A stretch of DNA of 64,000 bases. It comes from Turicibacter bilis. Lineage in GTDB: Bacteria; Bacillota_I; Bacilli_A; MOL361; Turicibacteraceae. The first letter of the stretch is position 1; each line of letters opens with the position of its first letter. The DNA is taken from contig NZ_CP071249.1 of the NCBI RefSeq assembly GCF_024499055.1, positions 1,403,001 through 1,467,000 of the forward strand, in the 5' to 3' direction. Under the pieces are notes generated by a model. That model saw only the letters and a list, made by a program, of their open reading frames with translations, searched no databases and was not told the origin of the DNA. Both the position numbers and the translations under genes were made by a program. This document shows positions 17,369 through 27,206 of this stretch, one piece after another.

Positions 17369-19453
17369 TTATTTTAAAATTGGCATTAATACGTCGCAGA
17401 TTTTAATCTTTGGTGCTTCATCTTTCATTACATGGAGCATCTCCATTTGAGAATTAACAATTCTTTTCTTAATCTCAACTGGAACATAACCTCCATCTGC
17501 CTGTAACTCATAGGCATTTGTATTATCACTTAAATAAATGTCTAAGATTTGTTTTATTTTTTCTTTAATACCTTCATCCTCAACAATTCCCATTGTCTCC
17601 ACGCGTTTACTTAAATTACGATACATCCAGTCAGCACTTGAAATATAAATTTCTTCTTCACCATCATTATAGAAATAATAAATACGGCTATGCTCTAAGA
17701 ACCGTCCAACAATACTACGTACGGTGATGTTTTCACTAATGTCTTTCATTTGTGGACGCAAACAACAAACGCCTCGAACGATCAATTCAATCTTAACGCC
17801 AGCCATGGAAGCTTCATACAATTTCATAATCATCTGTTTATCATATAAGCCATTCATTTTAGCAATGATATGTGCCTTTTTCCCTGCTTTAGCATGCTTA
17901 ATTTCTCGATCAATCAATGCTTCAAATTTTAAACGAAGCTTATGGGGAGCAATCGTAATTTTCTTCATTTTATCTGCTGAAGCATAACCTGATAACATAT
18001 TAAATAGAATCGATGCATCCTCACCCATTTGGTGATTCGATGTTAAAATCCCCATATCGGTATAAAAATTAGCAGTGACATCATTGTAATTACCTGTTCC
18101 AAAATGAACATAACGAGTTAAGCCATCCTTTTCTTTACGAACAATTAAAAGAATTTTACAATGTGTTTTTAATCCAATAACACCATAAATCACATGGCAG
18201 CCCGATTTTTCAAGCTTACGAGCCCAGTGAATATTATTCTCCTCATCAAAACGGGCTTTTAACTCGACTAGCACTGTTACCTGTTTCCCATTCTCAGCCG
18301 CACGTGCTAATGCTTCAACAATTGGCGAATGTCCACTGACTCGATAAAGCGTTTGTTTAATCGCTAAAACCTTTGGATCATCCGCAGCTTGTTGGACCAT
18401 TTTAACAATGGGATCAAAGGATTGGAACGGATGATGTAATAATATATCTTTCTCACGCAAGACATCAAAGATGGAACGTTCTTTTAATTCAGAAATTGAA
18501 TTAGGTATAATGCGTGTAAACTTCAACTCATTATAACCTTCAATATTACCTAATTTAGATAAAAAGGTTAAGTCTACTGGTCCATGAACACGGAAAACAT
18601 AAGCGTCTTCTACTTCGAGTTCCTCTTCAAGAATTTGTACAATTTCACGCGGAGCTGAAGATTCAATTTCTAGACGAATCACTTCTCCCCACTTACGTTG
18701 TTTTAATGATTGTTCAATCGTTTCTAATAAATCTTCAGCGTCTTCTTCATCAACGTGCATCGCTGCATTCTTCGTGATTCGATAACAGCAACTATGTAAG
18801 ACCTCATGGCTACTAAAAAGCTCGGATAGTTTTGGTTTAATTAAATCTTCAAGTAGCATATGGACCGATCCTTTTTCCGTCGGAACAGGAACGATTCGCG
18901 GTAAAACAGAGGGAACTTGAATCGTAGCAAAAACTTGCTCATGATCTTGTTTTCCCATCAGTAACAACCCAATATTTAATGTCTTATCTAAAATAAGTGG
19001 AAAGGGACGGGCTTGATCAATGACCATCGGTGTCAAAACAGGATAAATTTGATTTTGATAATAATAATCCATGTATCCTTTTGTTTTTTGATCTAACTCC
19101 TCATATTTTACTAGCTCAATCCCATACTCTTTGAGTTCATCTAACAATGCATCATACGTCTGATAAAGCTCGGAAACAATCGTTCTAGTCTTAAACAAAC
19201 TTTCCTTCATTCGCTCAATTGGACTTCGACCAGACATATCCTCTGTCTGAACTTTTGCCTGGCAAATATCATATAAACCAGCAACACGCACCATAAAAAA
19301 TTCATCTAAATTTGAACTAACAATCGATAGAAATTTCGCACGCTCTAGCAGCGGGTTTTCTTTATTCTTCCCTTGCTCTAATACGCGTTGATTAAATTCT
19401 AATAAGCTTAATTCACGATTAAAAAAATAACTTGGCTGATCTAATGATTCCAT
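17369..19453 (-). CDS. ppk1: polyphosphate kinase 1
   Basis: A 694-residue PPK1 with the usual four-domain layout. The N-terminal domain starts YFFNRELSLLEFNQRVLEQ and includes SSNLDEFFMVRVAGL, and the catalytic PLD-like domains carry the autophosphorylated histidine His431 in GLKTHCKILL. It transfers the gamma phosphate of ATP to growing inorganic polyphosphate at the inner membrane face and works in reverse to make ATP. I start at ATG 19453, 7 nt after GGGAG, rather than the GTG one codon upstream. It is divergent from the Ppx/GppA phosphatase gene, so synthesis and breakdown of polyphosphate are encoded back to back. Confidence 0.95.
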   Translation of the reverse strand: MESLDQPSYFFNRELSLLEFNQRVLEQGKNKENPLLERAKFLSIVSSNLDEFFMVRVAGLYDICQAKVQTEDMSGRSPIERMKESLFKTRTIVSELYQTYDALLDELKEYGIELVKYEELDQKTKGYMDYYYQNQIYPVLTPMVIDQARPFPLILDKTLNIGLLLMGKQDHEQVFATIQVPSVLPRIVPVPTEKGSVHMLLEDLIKPKLSELFSSHEVLHSCCYRITKNAAMHVDEEDAEDLLETIEQSLKQRKWGEVIRLEIESSAPREIVQILEEELEVEDAYVFRVHGPVDLTFLSKLGNIEGYNELKFTRIIPNSISELKERSIFDVLREKDILLHHPFQSFDPIVKMVQQAADDPKVLAIKQTLYRVSGHSPIVEALARAAENGKQVTVLVELKARFDEENNIHWARKLEKSGCHVIYGVIGLKTHCKILLIVRKEKDGLTRYVHFGTGNYNDVTANFYTDMGILTSNHQMGEDASILFNMLSGYASADKMKKITIAPHKLRLKFEALIDREIKHAKAGKKAHIIAKMNGLYDKQMIMKLYEASMAGVKIELIVRGVCCLRPQMKDISENITVRSIVGRFLEHSRIYYFYNDGEEEIYISSADWMYRNLSKRVETMGIVEDEGIKEKIKQILDIYLSDNTNAYELQADGGYVPVEIKKRIVNSQMEMLHVMKDEAPKIKICDVLMPILK

Positions 19454-19611
19454 CACACATCTCCCTATTCTTTTTACCCATTTTATTTCAAACTACCATA
19501 TTTTTTGGGGGTAATTGTTAATCTTCTGTTATATTTTTATTAATTTTTGGTTAAAAAATTCATCCTTTTTATCTTTGTCTAAAATCACGTTTTTCTTCAA
19601 TAAGATTTTGT

Positions 19612-19617
19612 TATAAT
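19612..19617 (+). promoter_or_regulatory. -10 box of the Ppx/GppA gene
   Basis: TATAAT lies 34 bases before the TTG start. The matching -35 region is poor (GTTTTT with a 17-bp gap). Confidence 0.4.
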
Positions 19618-19650
19618 AAGTAATAACTCGAAAACAAAGGTGTGATTTCA

Positions 19651-21114
19651 TTGAAAAAATTAAGTATTATCGATATTGGGTCAAATTCAATTAAGGTCTT
19701 AATTACTAATCTTAATTCCAAGATATATTATGATATTCTTTGTGAAGAAAAAGTCCCATTCCGTATGAGTCAATACATGACGCCAGATCAAACCTTAAGT
19801 GAAGAGGGATCAAAGAAATTAATAGATATTCTAAGCTACTTTAAACATCTTAGTGATTATCATCAATCGAAAACCATCTTAGCAATTGCAACCGAAGCGA
19901 CGCGCCGTCTAAAAAACTCAGAACATATTTTAAATCAAATTAATCAGCAGTTAAATATTCAGGTCGAGCTTCTTCCTGGGGAAATGGAAGCTTATTACGG
20001 TTACTTAGCAACACTTCATACGATTGATTTATCAGATTATTTACAAATCGACATCGGAGGATCAAGTATGGAAGTCGTCCTCGTAAAAAATAAAAAATTG
20101 ATTAACTCGATCAGTCTTCCACTTGGAGCAATTGTCACAAGTAAAAATTTCAATTTAGGAGACGAAATTACCCAAGAAAAATCGGAAGCTTTCAAGAATT
20201 TTATTAATTCATCGTTTAACGACATTCCTTGGTTAAAAGATGCCATTCATCTACCAATCGTCGGAATTGGTGGTACAATTCGTATGATTAGTAAAATCTA
20301 TCGTAATCTTATTGGCGATAACTTTAAACTTCAACATCAATACATCCTCACATGTGAGAACTTTCAAACTGTTTACGATATGTTAGCGCCTCTCTCTTTA
20401 AAAGATCGCTTAGGTGTAAAAGGAATTACGAAGGAACGTGCGGATATTGTGTTAGGTTGTTTAATGACAATTCGAGCTTTAATGAGCTACATTGATTCTA
20501 AAGAACTTGTCATTAACCGCTATGGAATCCGTCAAGGTTTAATCTTTAAACAACTTGATCTTCCAACTCATTCAGTTCTCGATTATTCACTTTGTAACTT
20601 GCTCACTCATTTTAAACTTGATGAGCATCATAACGACCGACTAAAACAATCAACGTTAACACTTGCTAATCAATTAGGCATTAATGATCCTTCTTCAGTC
20701 AATATTCTAAAAACGATTAGTAAACTTCATCAGATTGGACAAGTCATCTCATACCAAAATGTGAATAAACATACCTTCCATTTACTCATGAATGTCCAAG
20801 TAAACGGCTTAACTCCAAAGGAACAATTAATGTGTGCTTATACTGTGAAATTGTTAGATCGCTTCAATATTAAATTAGAACATGCCAATGTCTTAAATGA
20901 GCCAGATCTTGCTCACTGTAAAAAACTTTCACTTATCCTTCAACTTGCAAGCTATCTAACTGCATTAAAACAAGAATTCACCTCACTTCATGTAAAGGAA
21001 AATAACATACAAATCCAATTTTCACATCCAATTCCAAGCATTTATATCGGAAAACTTGAAACCCTATCTAAACTTTACACAGAAGTCTTTAATAAAAAGT
21101 TAATGATTCATTAA
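19651..21114 (+). CDS. Ppx/GppA family phosphatase (exopolyphosphatase)
   Basis: A 487-residue ASKHA-fold enzyme. The phosphate-1 loop is SIIDIGSNSIKVLI, the ATEATRR segment is typical of Ppx/GppA, and the second phosphate loop is QIDIGGSSMEVVLV, followed by GGTIR. The C-terminal half has the HD-like helical domain seen in longer Ppx proteins. It should remove terminal phosphates from polyphosphate or from pppGpp; the divergent ppk1 favours polyphosphate. I chose TTG 19651 because AAAGGTG is 8 nt upstream; the longer GTG at 19642 would overlap that ribosome site. Confidence 0.85.
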   Translation: MKKLSIIDIGSNSIKVLITNLNSKIYYDILCEEKVPFRMSQYMTPDQTLSEEGSKKLIDILSYFKHLSDYHQSKTILAIATEATRRLKNSEHILNQINQQLNIQVELLPGEMEAYYGYLATLHTIDLSDYLQIDIGGSSMEVVLVKNKKLINSISLPLGAIVTSKNFNLGDEITQEKSEAFKNFINSSFNDIPWLKDAIHLPIVGIGGTIRMISKIYRNLIGDNFKLQHQYILTCENFQTVYDMLAPLSLKDRLGVKGITKERADIVLGCLMTIRALMSYIDSKELVINRYGIRQGLIFKQLDLPTHSVLDYSLCNLLTHFKLDEHHNDRLKQSTLTLANQLGINDPSSVNILKTISKLHQIGQVISYQNVNKHTFHLLMNVQVNGLTPKEQLMCAYTVKLLDRFNIKLEHANVLNEPDLAHCKKLSLILQLASYLTALKQEFTSLHVKENNIQIQFSHPIPSIYIGKLETLSKLYTEVFNKKLMIH

Positions 21115-21208
21115 ACTGATGGTATGAAGCCTATATTACTAAAGTCGAAGCTAGAGTCATCTTCAAACTAAAGAACAAAATAACTACTTCTTTTATCTCT
21201 AATAAATT

Positions 21209-21256
21209 AAAACCTCCCTTACCAAAGATCTTAAATCCTTTGATAAGGGAGGTTTT
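21209..21256 (+). terminator. terminator of the Ppx/GppA gene
   Basis: AAAACCTCCCTTACCAAAG pairs with CTTTGATAAGGGAGGTTTT across an 8-nt loop, followed by a T run. Confidence 0.85.
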
Positions 21257-21866
21257 TTCCATTAAACACGCTTAATTCTTAAACAATAATAAAATGTTAC
21301 AATTCATGATTATCTAAATTCCACCCAGTTGTATAGAAAAATTTAGGTCTTTCCTAAAAAGATTATTTAATAGTTTCATTTACAATATAAAAAGAAGCTA
21401 TTGGGAGGTAGCTTCTTTTAAAAACGATACTCTTCAGTAAAAATCTCTGTAAATATGGGAAAGAGAATCTGCTTAGAGTAAATAGGGTAATATATGATTT
21501 TGGGAATTTATAGAGAATATTCTCTTAAAGATTAAACCTCTAAGAACATGTTTATTATAACAAGAAACTAGTAGAAAGTTACGACTTGGGTACAAACAAC
21601 ATCTTCTAAGGCATAAACGACATTTAAATCAACTAATGGATTAATTTAAACTGTTCAGATTTTAGTATAATTCTTCCCTCTATTTTATATAGTTTTTTCC
21701 TATGTCTCCTAATTCTTTTATGGTAAGATATGAATAGTAGAAAAAACAAACATTTTGTCGTCATTATGAGAATGATTCCAAGCTCTGCATAAGTCATTAT
21801 TTTTTCATGATACGTATTGAACATTTTTTGTATTATATTGAATTTTTATAGGGGGGAAATTTAACA
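21257..21866. other. 600-bp region with one hairpin and no clear gene
   Basis: AAAAGAAGCTA (21390-21400) pairs with TAGCTTCTTTT (21409-21419), a terminator-like hairpin not preceded by a recognised gene, so it may end a small RNA. A 63-codon - strand ORF (21633-21824) is listed separately. The right end must contain the promoter of the LytTR regulator gene; a TATATT lies 28 bases before the AGGGGGG ribosome site. Confidence 0.4.
21633..21824 (-). CDS. possible small membrane protein divergent from the LytTR system
   Basis: A 63-codon ORF with one hydrophobic segment (LGIILIMTTKCLFFLLFIS) followed by a strongly basic stretch (YHKRIRRHRKKLYK). No ribosome site precedes either candidate ATG, and codon use is not clearly coding, so it may be chance. 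It is listed because it is the only ORF next to an orphan quorum-type two-component system. It does not have the layout of a known AgrD peptide precursor. Confidence 0.2.
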   Translation of the reverse strand: MFNTYHEKIMTYAELGIILIMTTKCLFFLLFISYHKRIRRHRKKLYKIEGRIILKSEQFKLIH

Positions 21867-22598
21867 ATGATTAATATTTGTTTATGTGATGATGATCTTA
21901 ATTATTTAAATTACTATTCTACAAAAATTAATGAATTAGCAGATATCTATCATATTCCGATTATGATGGAAACCTATACCAGCGGTGAAAGCCTTACTTT
22001 TGAATTAGAAGACAATCCTAATCGAATCGATATTGTTATTATTGATATTATTATGAAGAAGTTGAATGGAATTGAAGCGGGGCAACTTTTAAGAAAATTC
22101 GGTTATACTGGCATTATTATCTTTTTAACTTCTAGTAAAGAATATGCACTCGACTCTTTCTCAGTTGAGCCATTCAATTATCTAATTAAAGATTTACGTG
22201 ATGAAGAACAATTAAAAGGAACCTTTTTAAGAGCGATGATGGAAGTTGAAAAAAAGAGAAAGAAAAGTATTATGATTTCAAGTAAACAGACAAATAAACT
22301 AATTAAACTTGATAATATTTTGTATATTGAAAGTATCGGAAAAAAGGTCATCTTATATAATCTATCCGGTGAAAAAGAAGAACTGAATACAACACTTAAT
22401 AGTTTAGCTGAAAAAATTAACGAGTATGGATTCATCCGTTGTCACAAATCATACATCGTTAACACAACCTACATCAGCTCCTTTAATAAATCAGAATGCT
22501 CTCTTAAGCAAGGGATTACGATTCCAATTGGACGAAAGTACTCGTCTACCTTCAAAGAGAACTATCTAAAAAATGAGCTAGACCATATCCTTTTATAG
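21867..22598 (+). CDS. LytTR-family response regulator (AgrA/ComE-like)
   Basis: A 243-residue transcription regulator. Residues 1-125 are a receiver domain with the acidic pocket DDD (8-10) and phosphoacceptor Asp60 in IVIIDIIMKKLNG. Residues about 138-240 are a LytTR DNA-binding domain with the typical LIKLDNILYIES and RCHKSYIVN segments. AGGGGGGAAAT gives a strong ribosome site. It is followed 10 nt later by a GHKL sensor kinase, forming a standard Agr/Com-type pair. Target promoters cannot be read from this window. Confidence 0.9.
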   Translation: MINICLCDDDLNYLNYYSTKINELADIYHIPIMMETYTSGESLTFELEDNPNRIDIVIIDIIMKKLNGIEAGQLLRKFGYTGIIIFLTSSKEYALDSFSVEPFNYLIKDLRDEEQLKGTFLRAMMEVEKKRKKSIMISSKQTNKLIKLDNILYIESIGKKVILYNLSGEKEELNTTLNSLAEKINEYGFIRCHKSYIVNTTYISSFNKSECSLKQGITIPIGRKYSSTFKENYLKNELDHILL

Positions 22599-22608
22599 AG
22601 GTACCCTT

Positions 22609-23949
22609 ATGAGTGAGCAGCTAATTCAATTAATTCTTTTTATTTTAATCTATATTTATAATGTTTGTCAGCTAAACTATTTTAACAAGCTATTAACGAC
22701 GCGATTTTCTTCTCGCATGATGATTATCTTCTTATCACTATTTTTAACACTTGTTTCAATGTTTTTAATCACCTATAAGATTTTCATTCCTCTAACCTAC
22801 TTTATTTTAAGTATCGTTTTATATTTTTCTCTAAGACTTTGTTTTACTGATCTCAAGTCAGTTATTTTTATTATCTGCATTAACATCGTCTTTCAACTCG
22901 TTCTGACACGTGATATCGTCATTGGTGTCTCATCACTCATCACAAACCAAAGTATGTATACTCTTGTCCAGGATAAAGGAAACTATATGCTTTCATTCTG
23001 TGTCTCCCGCATTATTGTACTTTTTATCCTGTTTAATTTTAATAAACTACTTCCATTAGATATTGCTAAGAAAATATTAATGAATATCCCTATTTTAAAG
23101 TTTACGATTTTAGTAAAAGGAACACTCGTGATTCTCATGCTAAATTCTAACTATATTGACTTTTACTCTGCTAATATCAAAACAACAACTATTCCACTGT
23201 TAATGAATCGAGGAATTATTGCTCTTTGTTACTATTTCCTTTTGTTTACACAAATTCAACAAATAAAATTTAAAGAAGTTGAGTTAAATAATAAGCTGAT
23301 TTCACTACAACTTGAACATCAAGAGGAACTTTATAAAAAGCGAGATCACTATGCGGAAATTCTAAGAACGTATAATCACGACTTTAAAAGTGTCTTAACT
23401 AATGTCAGTTATTTTCTCGATCAAGGAGATATCCAAAAAGCAAAAGAAATTTTAAAAACGATTGATTCGGATATTAAAGTTATTATTACAGAAAATCAGT
23501 CTTATTCAAATCGACTCATTGTTGATGTCATTCTAAACTCCTTGGCTGAAAAATGTAAACAAGCTAATATTGAGTTTAATGCCGAATGCTTGATTCCTGA
23601 ACATTTATCACTAACAGACTTATCATTAAGTCGCATCTTTGGTAATCTTGCAAATAATGCATATGAAGCCTGCATCAAACAAGATCAACACGATGAGAGA
23701 AAAATCACATTTAAAAGTTATATTAAAGATGATTTCTTTATTATCTATACTCAAAATAGCTTTAATGGTGAAATTATTATTGAACACAATAGAATCAGAA
23801 CAACAAAACAAAATAAAAAACAACATGGCGTTGGGATTGAAAGTATTAAAAACATCGTCGAATCCGCTAATGGGATCGCCTTATTTGATGTCAATGAGGA
23901 AAAAAATATGTTCAGATTTTACATTAAAATCCCTCTTAGTCATGAGTAA
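22609..23949 (+). CDS. GHKL-domain sensor histidine kinase (AgrC-like)
   Basis: A 446-residue membrane kinase. The first 210 residues contain six or so hydrophobic segments. A coiled linker leads to the phosphoacceptor His257 in TYNHDFKSVL, and the C-terminal HATPase_c_5 domain has an N-box (FGNLANNAYEAC) and a G-box (HGVGIESIKNIVE). It should sense an extracellular signal, probably a peptide, and phosphorylate the LytTR regulator upstream. The ATG lies 9 nt after a GAGGTA ribosome site at the regulator stop. No peptide-processing gene (AgrB) is present nearby. A terminator follows at 23972. Confidence 0.88.
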   Translation: MSEQLIQLILFILIYIYNVCQLNYFNKLLTTRFSSRMMIIFLSLFLTLVSMFLITYKIFIPLTYFILSIVLYFSLRLCFTDLKSVIFIICINIVFQLVLTRDIVIGVSSLITNQSMYTLVQDKGNYMLSFCVSRIIVLFILFNFNKLLPLDIAKKILMNIPILKFTILVKGTLVILMLNSNYIDFYSANIKTTTIPLLMNRGIIALCYYFLLFTQIQQIKFKEVELNNKLISLQLEHQEELYKKRDHYAEILRTYNHDFKSVLTNVSYFLDQGDIQKAKEILKTIDSDIKVIITENQSYSNRLIVDVILNSLAEKCKQANIEFNAECLIPEHLSLTDLSLSRIFGNLANNAYEACIKQDQHDERKITFKSYIKDDFFIIYTQNSFNGEIIIEHNRIRTTKQNKKQHGVGIESIKNIVESANGIALFDVNEEKNMFRFYIKIPLSHE

Positions 23950-23971
23950 GATCTTTGTTTCCACATTTTCA

Positions 23972-24006
23972 AACACTCTGTTCTCTCTAAGACAGAATGT
24001 TTTTTA
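23972..24006 (+). terminator. terminator of the two-component operon
   Basis: AACACTCTGT (23972-23981) pairs with ACAGAATGTT (23992-24001) with one mismatch, followed by TTTTT. Confidence 0.65.
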
Positions 24007-24138
24007 TAAGATGGATTATACACTATACTTACTTATAAATGAACTCAATTAATTTAATCCCCTGTGCATGGCGCTTAATTACACCCATCTATTTATTTAG
24101 ACTATAGCCTAAAAGCAATAATTTAAATAGAAAATAAG

Positions 24139-24170
24139 AAAACCTCAGATTTTCCATCTGAGGTTTTCTT
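24139..24170. terminator. terminator of the purine operon
   Basis: AAAACCTCAGAT (24139-24150) pairs with ATCTGAGGTTTT (24156-24167). It lies just after the last stop codon (24178) of the - strand operon. Confidence 0.85.
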
Positions 24171-24177
24171 ATACCGA

Positions 24178-25497
24178 TTATAATTCTTTTGAACGTTCAA
24201 CTGCTCGTTTTTGAAATTGTTGCATTTCTTGTTGAAGAGCTATTTTTATTTCTTGTTGATTGAAAATAGATTGTTTATGATTTAAAACTCGAACTCCATT
24301 AATCCAAACACTATCGACATTTGAGGCATTTGCACTATAAACAATTGCTGAATATGCATCATAAATTGGGAACATATTTACCGAATCTGTTTCAATTAAG
24401 ACAATATCAGCCTGTTTCCCAACTTCAAGTGAACCAATGCGATCATCCATTTTTAATGCCTTCGCCCCACCAATCGTCGCTAATTTAACGATTTCTTCAG
24501 CTTTAAATAATGAACGATCTTTATAATGAGTCTTTTGCGCATAAACGGCTATTTTCATTTGTGTAAATAAATCGAGTGTATTCCCACTACTTGGTCCATC
24601 TGTTCCAAGGCCAACAGCAATTCCATGCTCGATCATCTCTTTAACAGGGGCAATTCCCTTTCCTGCCTTCATATTTGATCCCACACAGTGAGCAACACTT
24701 GTCCCACGTCCTGCCATTAACTTCATATCATGCTCGTTTACATGAATACAATGAGCAGCGACTAATCGATCACTTAAAACACCAATTGAATCCAGATATT
24801 CAACGGGTGTCATATCGTACGTTTCACGGAATTCTTTCATTTCATAATCCATCTCGGCTACATGCATCGAAATTAACGTCTCGTATTTTTCAGCGATCTC
24901 ATGTGCTTCCTTTAATGCATTTGCATCATTCGTATTTGTCGCATGTGGGGCAATAATAGGGGTTACTAACTCATGATTTTTCCATTTACTAATGAATGCC
25001 TCACTATAAGCTAACCCACCATAAGCTTCCTTACAATCACAAGTTGGGAAGTTAATCACCGTTTCACCAAGCATACCACGCATATTTAATTCATCGCAGG
25101 CACGGGCCACTTCTTCTTCAAAATAATACATATCTAAAAACGTCGTCACACCACTACGCTGCATCTCTAAAATCCCATAACGTGCCGCCTCATAAACAAG
25201 TGGCTCTGTCATACATTCAATTTCCAATGGAAAAAGATAACGACGAAGTCGGTCTGGACAATCATCACCTAATGAACGAAATGGAATCATTGAAACATGA
25301 GCATGCGTATTAATCATCCCTGGAATCAGTAGTCCCCCTGCCGCATCAATAATTTCATCCACATGTTGCTCCATTTCCGCCTTATATTCTCCTACATAAG
25401 AAATCTTATCATCTTTGATGACTAACATTCCTTTAGGATAGGTTGTTAATACTTCATCCATTGTTAAAATCCAAGCATTTTTAATTAATGTCTTCAT
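24178..25497 (-). CDS. amidohydrolase, cytosine/guanine/MTA-SAH deaminase type
   Basis: A 439-residue metal-dependent amidohydrolase. The metal site starts with His65 and His67 (INTHAHVSM) and continues with the histidines of ISMHVAEMD and AAHCIHVNE and the aspartate of GLGTDGPSSGN. The subfamily covers 5'-methylthioadenosine/S-adenosylhomocysteine deaminases, guanine deaminase and chlorohydrolases. The substrate is probably a purine or purine nucleoside, given the riboswitch and adenine deaminase in the same operon. I start at ATG 25497: GAGGAGG lies 7 nt upstream inside the adenine deaminase gene, which it overlaps by 17 nt, so the two are translationally coupled. Confidence 0.8.
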   Translation of the reverse strand: MKTLIKNAWILTMDEVLTTYPKGMLVIKDDKISYVGEYKAEMEQHVDEIIDAAGGLLIPGMINTHAHVSMIPFRSLGDDCPDRLRRYLFPLEIECMTEPLVYEAARYGILEMQRSGVTTFLDMYYFEEEVARACDELNMRGMLGETVINFPTCDCKEAYGGLAYSEAFISKWKNHELVTPIIAPHATNTNDANALKEAHEIAEKYETLISMHVAEMDYEMKEFRETYDMTPVEYLDSIGVLSDRLVAAHCIHVNEHDMKLMAGRGTSVAHCVGSNMKAGKGIAPVKEMIEHGIAVGLGTDGPSSGNTLDLFTQMKIAVYAQKTHYKDRSLFKAEEIVKLATIGGAKALKMDDRIGSLEVGKQADIVLIETDSVNMFPIYDAYSAIVYSANASNVDSVWINGVRVLNHKQSIFNQQEIKIALQQEMQQFQKRAVERSKEL

Positions 25498-27187
25498 AAT
25501 AAACCTCCTCAATCAACGGAACAATTTCTTGTGTTTTTGTGTTAATCATTCCAATATCAGTTACCTTCAGTTCAGGTGAGACTGGAAGTGATAATGTTGA
25601 GAAAGACATGATTTCATTATCATGTTGATAACCTAATTGTTGCATCGCCAATCGAACATCTTCAAGTTGCTTAGCTAAAACGTCAATTGGCTGAGCACTA
25701 ATGATACCTCCAATTTCTAAGTAAGCTTTAGCTACCACATGACCATCTTGTACAACGACATACCCTCCCTGCATCTCGCAAAGCGTCTGTTGGGCTAACA
25801 TCATATCTTCAGTATGATTCCCCATCACCATGACATTATGATGATCATGCGCCCAAGATGTTGCAATCGCACCACGCTTGTTGATAGGGGCATCTAATAA
25901 GGCATGAGCCCTATTTCCATTCTTCCCGTAACGTTCATAAATCGTTAATAAACAGAGGTTTTCTGATAAATAATCTAGGATCCCACCTCTAATTGGGACT
26001 TCTTTTTGAAGCTGTTTCGTAAATGTTGAATGAGGTTGTGTTTGAATGACATTGCATAATGCTTTTACGCCATTCACATGAATTTGAAAATCTTCAACTG
26101 AAGCTTTTTTACATTGAATGGATTGATAGAAGTGATTAGGAAACTTCTGATCATGATTTTCCTCTAGTGAAACAGTCTCACTTGCAACACACTTTCCATT
26201 TTTATAAACTGAATGAATCGTAAAGTCAGTGACATTACTCAGAAGAATAAAATCGGCTAAGCGACCAGGAGCAATCATTCCACGATCATCTAAATGCATT
26301 CGTCTAGCTGGCGTATATGTTGAACAATAGATCGCTTTTTCCACAGGCATTCCTAAAGAAACGGCTAATTTGATGATTTCATTTAAATGGCCTTTTGGTA
26401 ATTTATCCGCCATGACATCATCAGTGACAAATGCAAAGTAATCATAGAAGTTATAATCCATCAAGGTTTGAATCGTTTCTTTATTCATTGATTTTTTCTG
26501 AATTTCTAAAAACATTCCACTCTTAATTTTTTCAATGATACTTTCAGGTGTTTGTTGTGTATGATCAGCTGTTACCCCTGCCCCAATGAAATCGGCTAAA
26601 TCTTTTCCACTAATTTTGGGACAATGCCCTTCAATGGGTAAAGATGGTCTAAGCGCTTGACAGACTTTAATAATCTCTTTAATCGTTGATGTTTCTTTTT
26701 TACATAAATCTTGAAAGTTCATGACTTCACCAAGACATAAAATAGCTGGGTGTTGAAGCAATTCCTTTACTTCTTCTACTCCAATGAAGCCACCTGTTGT
26801 TTCTAACTGAGGTGAAGTTGACGGAACTGAAGAAGGAATTCCATAAAAAATATCCAATTCAGTTGCATTGGATAAAAATGATTGAATGCCTTCTAATCCA
26901 AACACGTTTGCAATCTCATGAGGGTCAGCCACAACGGTTGTAACCCCATGAGGTAAAACGGCTTGAGAGAAACGTGAAGGTAACGTCATAGAACTTTCAA
27001 TATGCATATGTATATCAATTAGACCTGGTATCATCCATTTCCCTGTTCCATCCATCACCTCTTCATGAGTGATTGATAGCTGATCAGCAATCCTAGAAAA
27101 ACGGCCATTCTCAATTAATACATCTTTCATTTCAAATTGTTGTGTAAATGTTTGATAAACTAAAATATTTTTAATGATCATATCCAT
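25481..27187 (-). CDS. ade: adenine deaminase
   Basis: A 568-residue adenine deaminase of the amidohydrolase superfamily. It shows the metal motif GLIDIHMHIESSM (His60, His62), the VVADPHEIANVFG block, LEGHCPK-like segment IEGHCPKISG, and the C-terminal domain with TSWAHDHHN special to this family. Length is normal. It converts adenine to hypoxanthine and ammonia in purine salvage. It lies 19 nt after the lipoprotein gene of a riboswitch-controlled ABC transporter and overlaps the next deaminase, so transport and deamination appear coupled in one transcript. Confidence 0.94.
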   Translation of the reverse strand: MDMIIKNILVYQTFTQQFEMKDVLIENGRFSRIADQLSITHEEVMDGTGKWMIPGLIDIHMHIESSMTLPSRFSQAVLPHGVTTVVADPHEIANVFGLEGIQSFLSNATELDIFYGIPSSVPSTSPQLETTGGFIGVEEVKELLQHPAILCLGEVMNFQDLCKKETSTIKEIIKVCQALRPSLPIEGHCPKISGKDLADFIGAGVTADHTQQTPESIIEKIKSGMFLEIQKKSMNKETIQTLMDYNFYDYFAFVTDDVMADKLPKGHLNEIIKLAVSLGMPVEKAIYCSTYTPARRMHLDDRGMIAPGRLADFILLSNVTDFTIHSVYKNGKCVASETVSLEENHDQKFPNHFYQSIQCKKASVEDFQIHVNGVKALCNVIQTQPHSTFTKQLQKEVPIRGGILDYLSENLCLLTIYERYGKNGNRAHALLDAPINKRGAIATSWAHDHHNVMVMGNHTEDMMLAQQTLCEMQGGYVVVQDGHVVAKAYLEIGGIISAQPIDVLAKQLEDVRLAMQQLGYQHDNEIMSFSTLSLPVSPELKVTDIGMINTKTQEIVPLIEEVYYEDIN

Positions 27188-27206
27188 ATTGAATTCTCTG
27201 CCCTAA

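Noticed and set aside
21633-21824. The 63-codon ORF as an AgrD-type pheromone precursor
   Set aside because: It lacks the amphipathic leader, core cysteine position and acidic tail of AgrD, has no ribosome site, and no AgrB gene is present.
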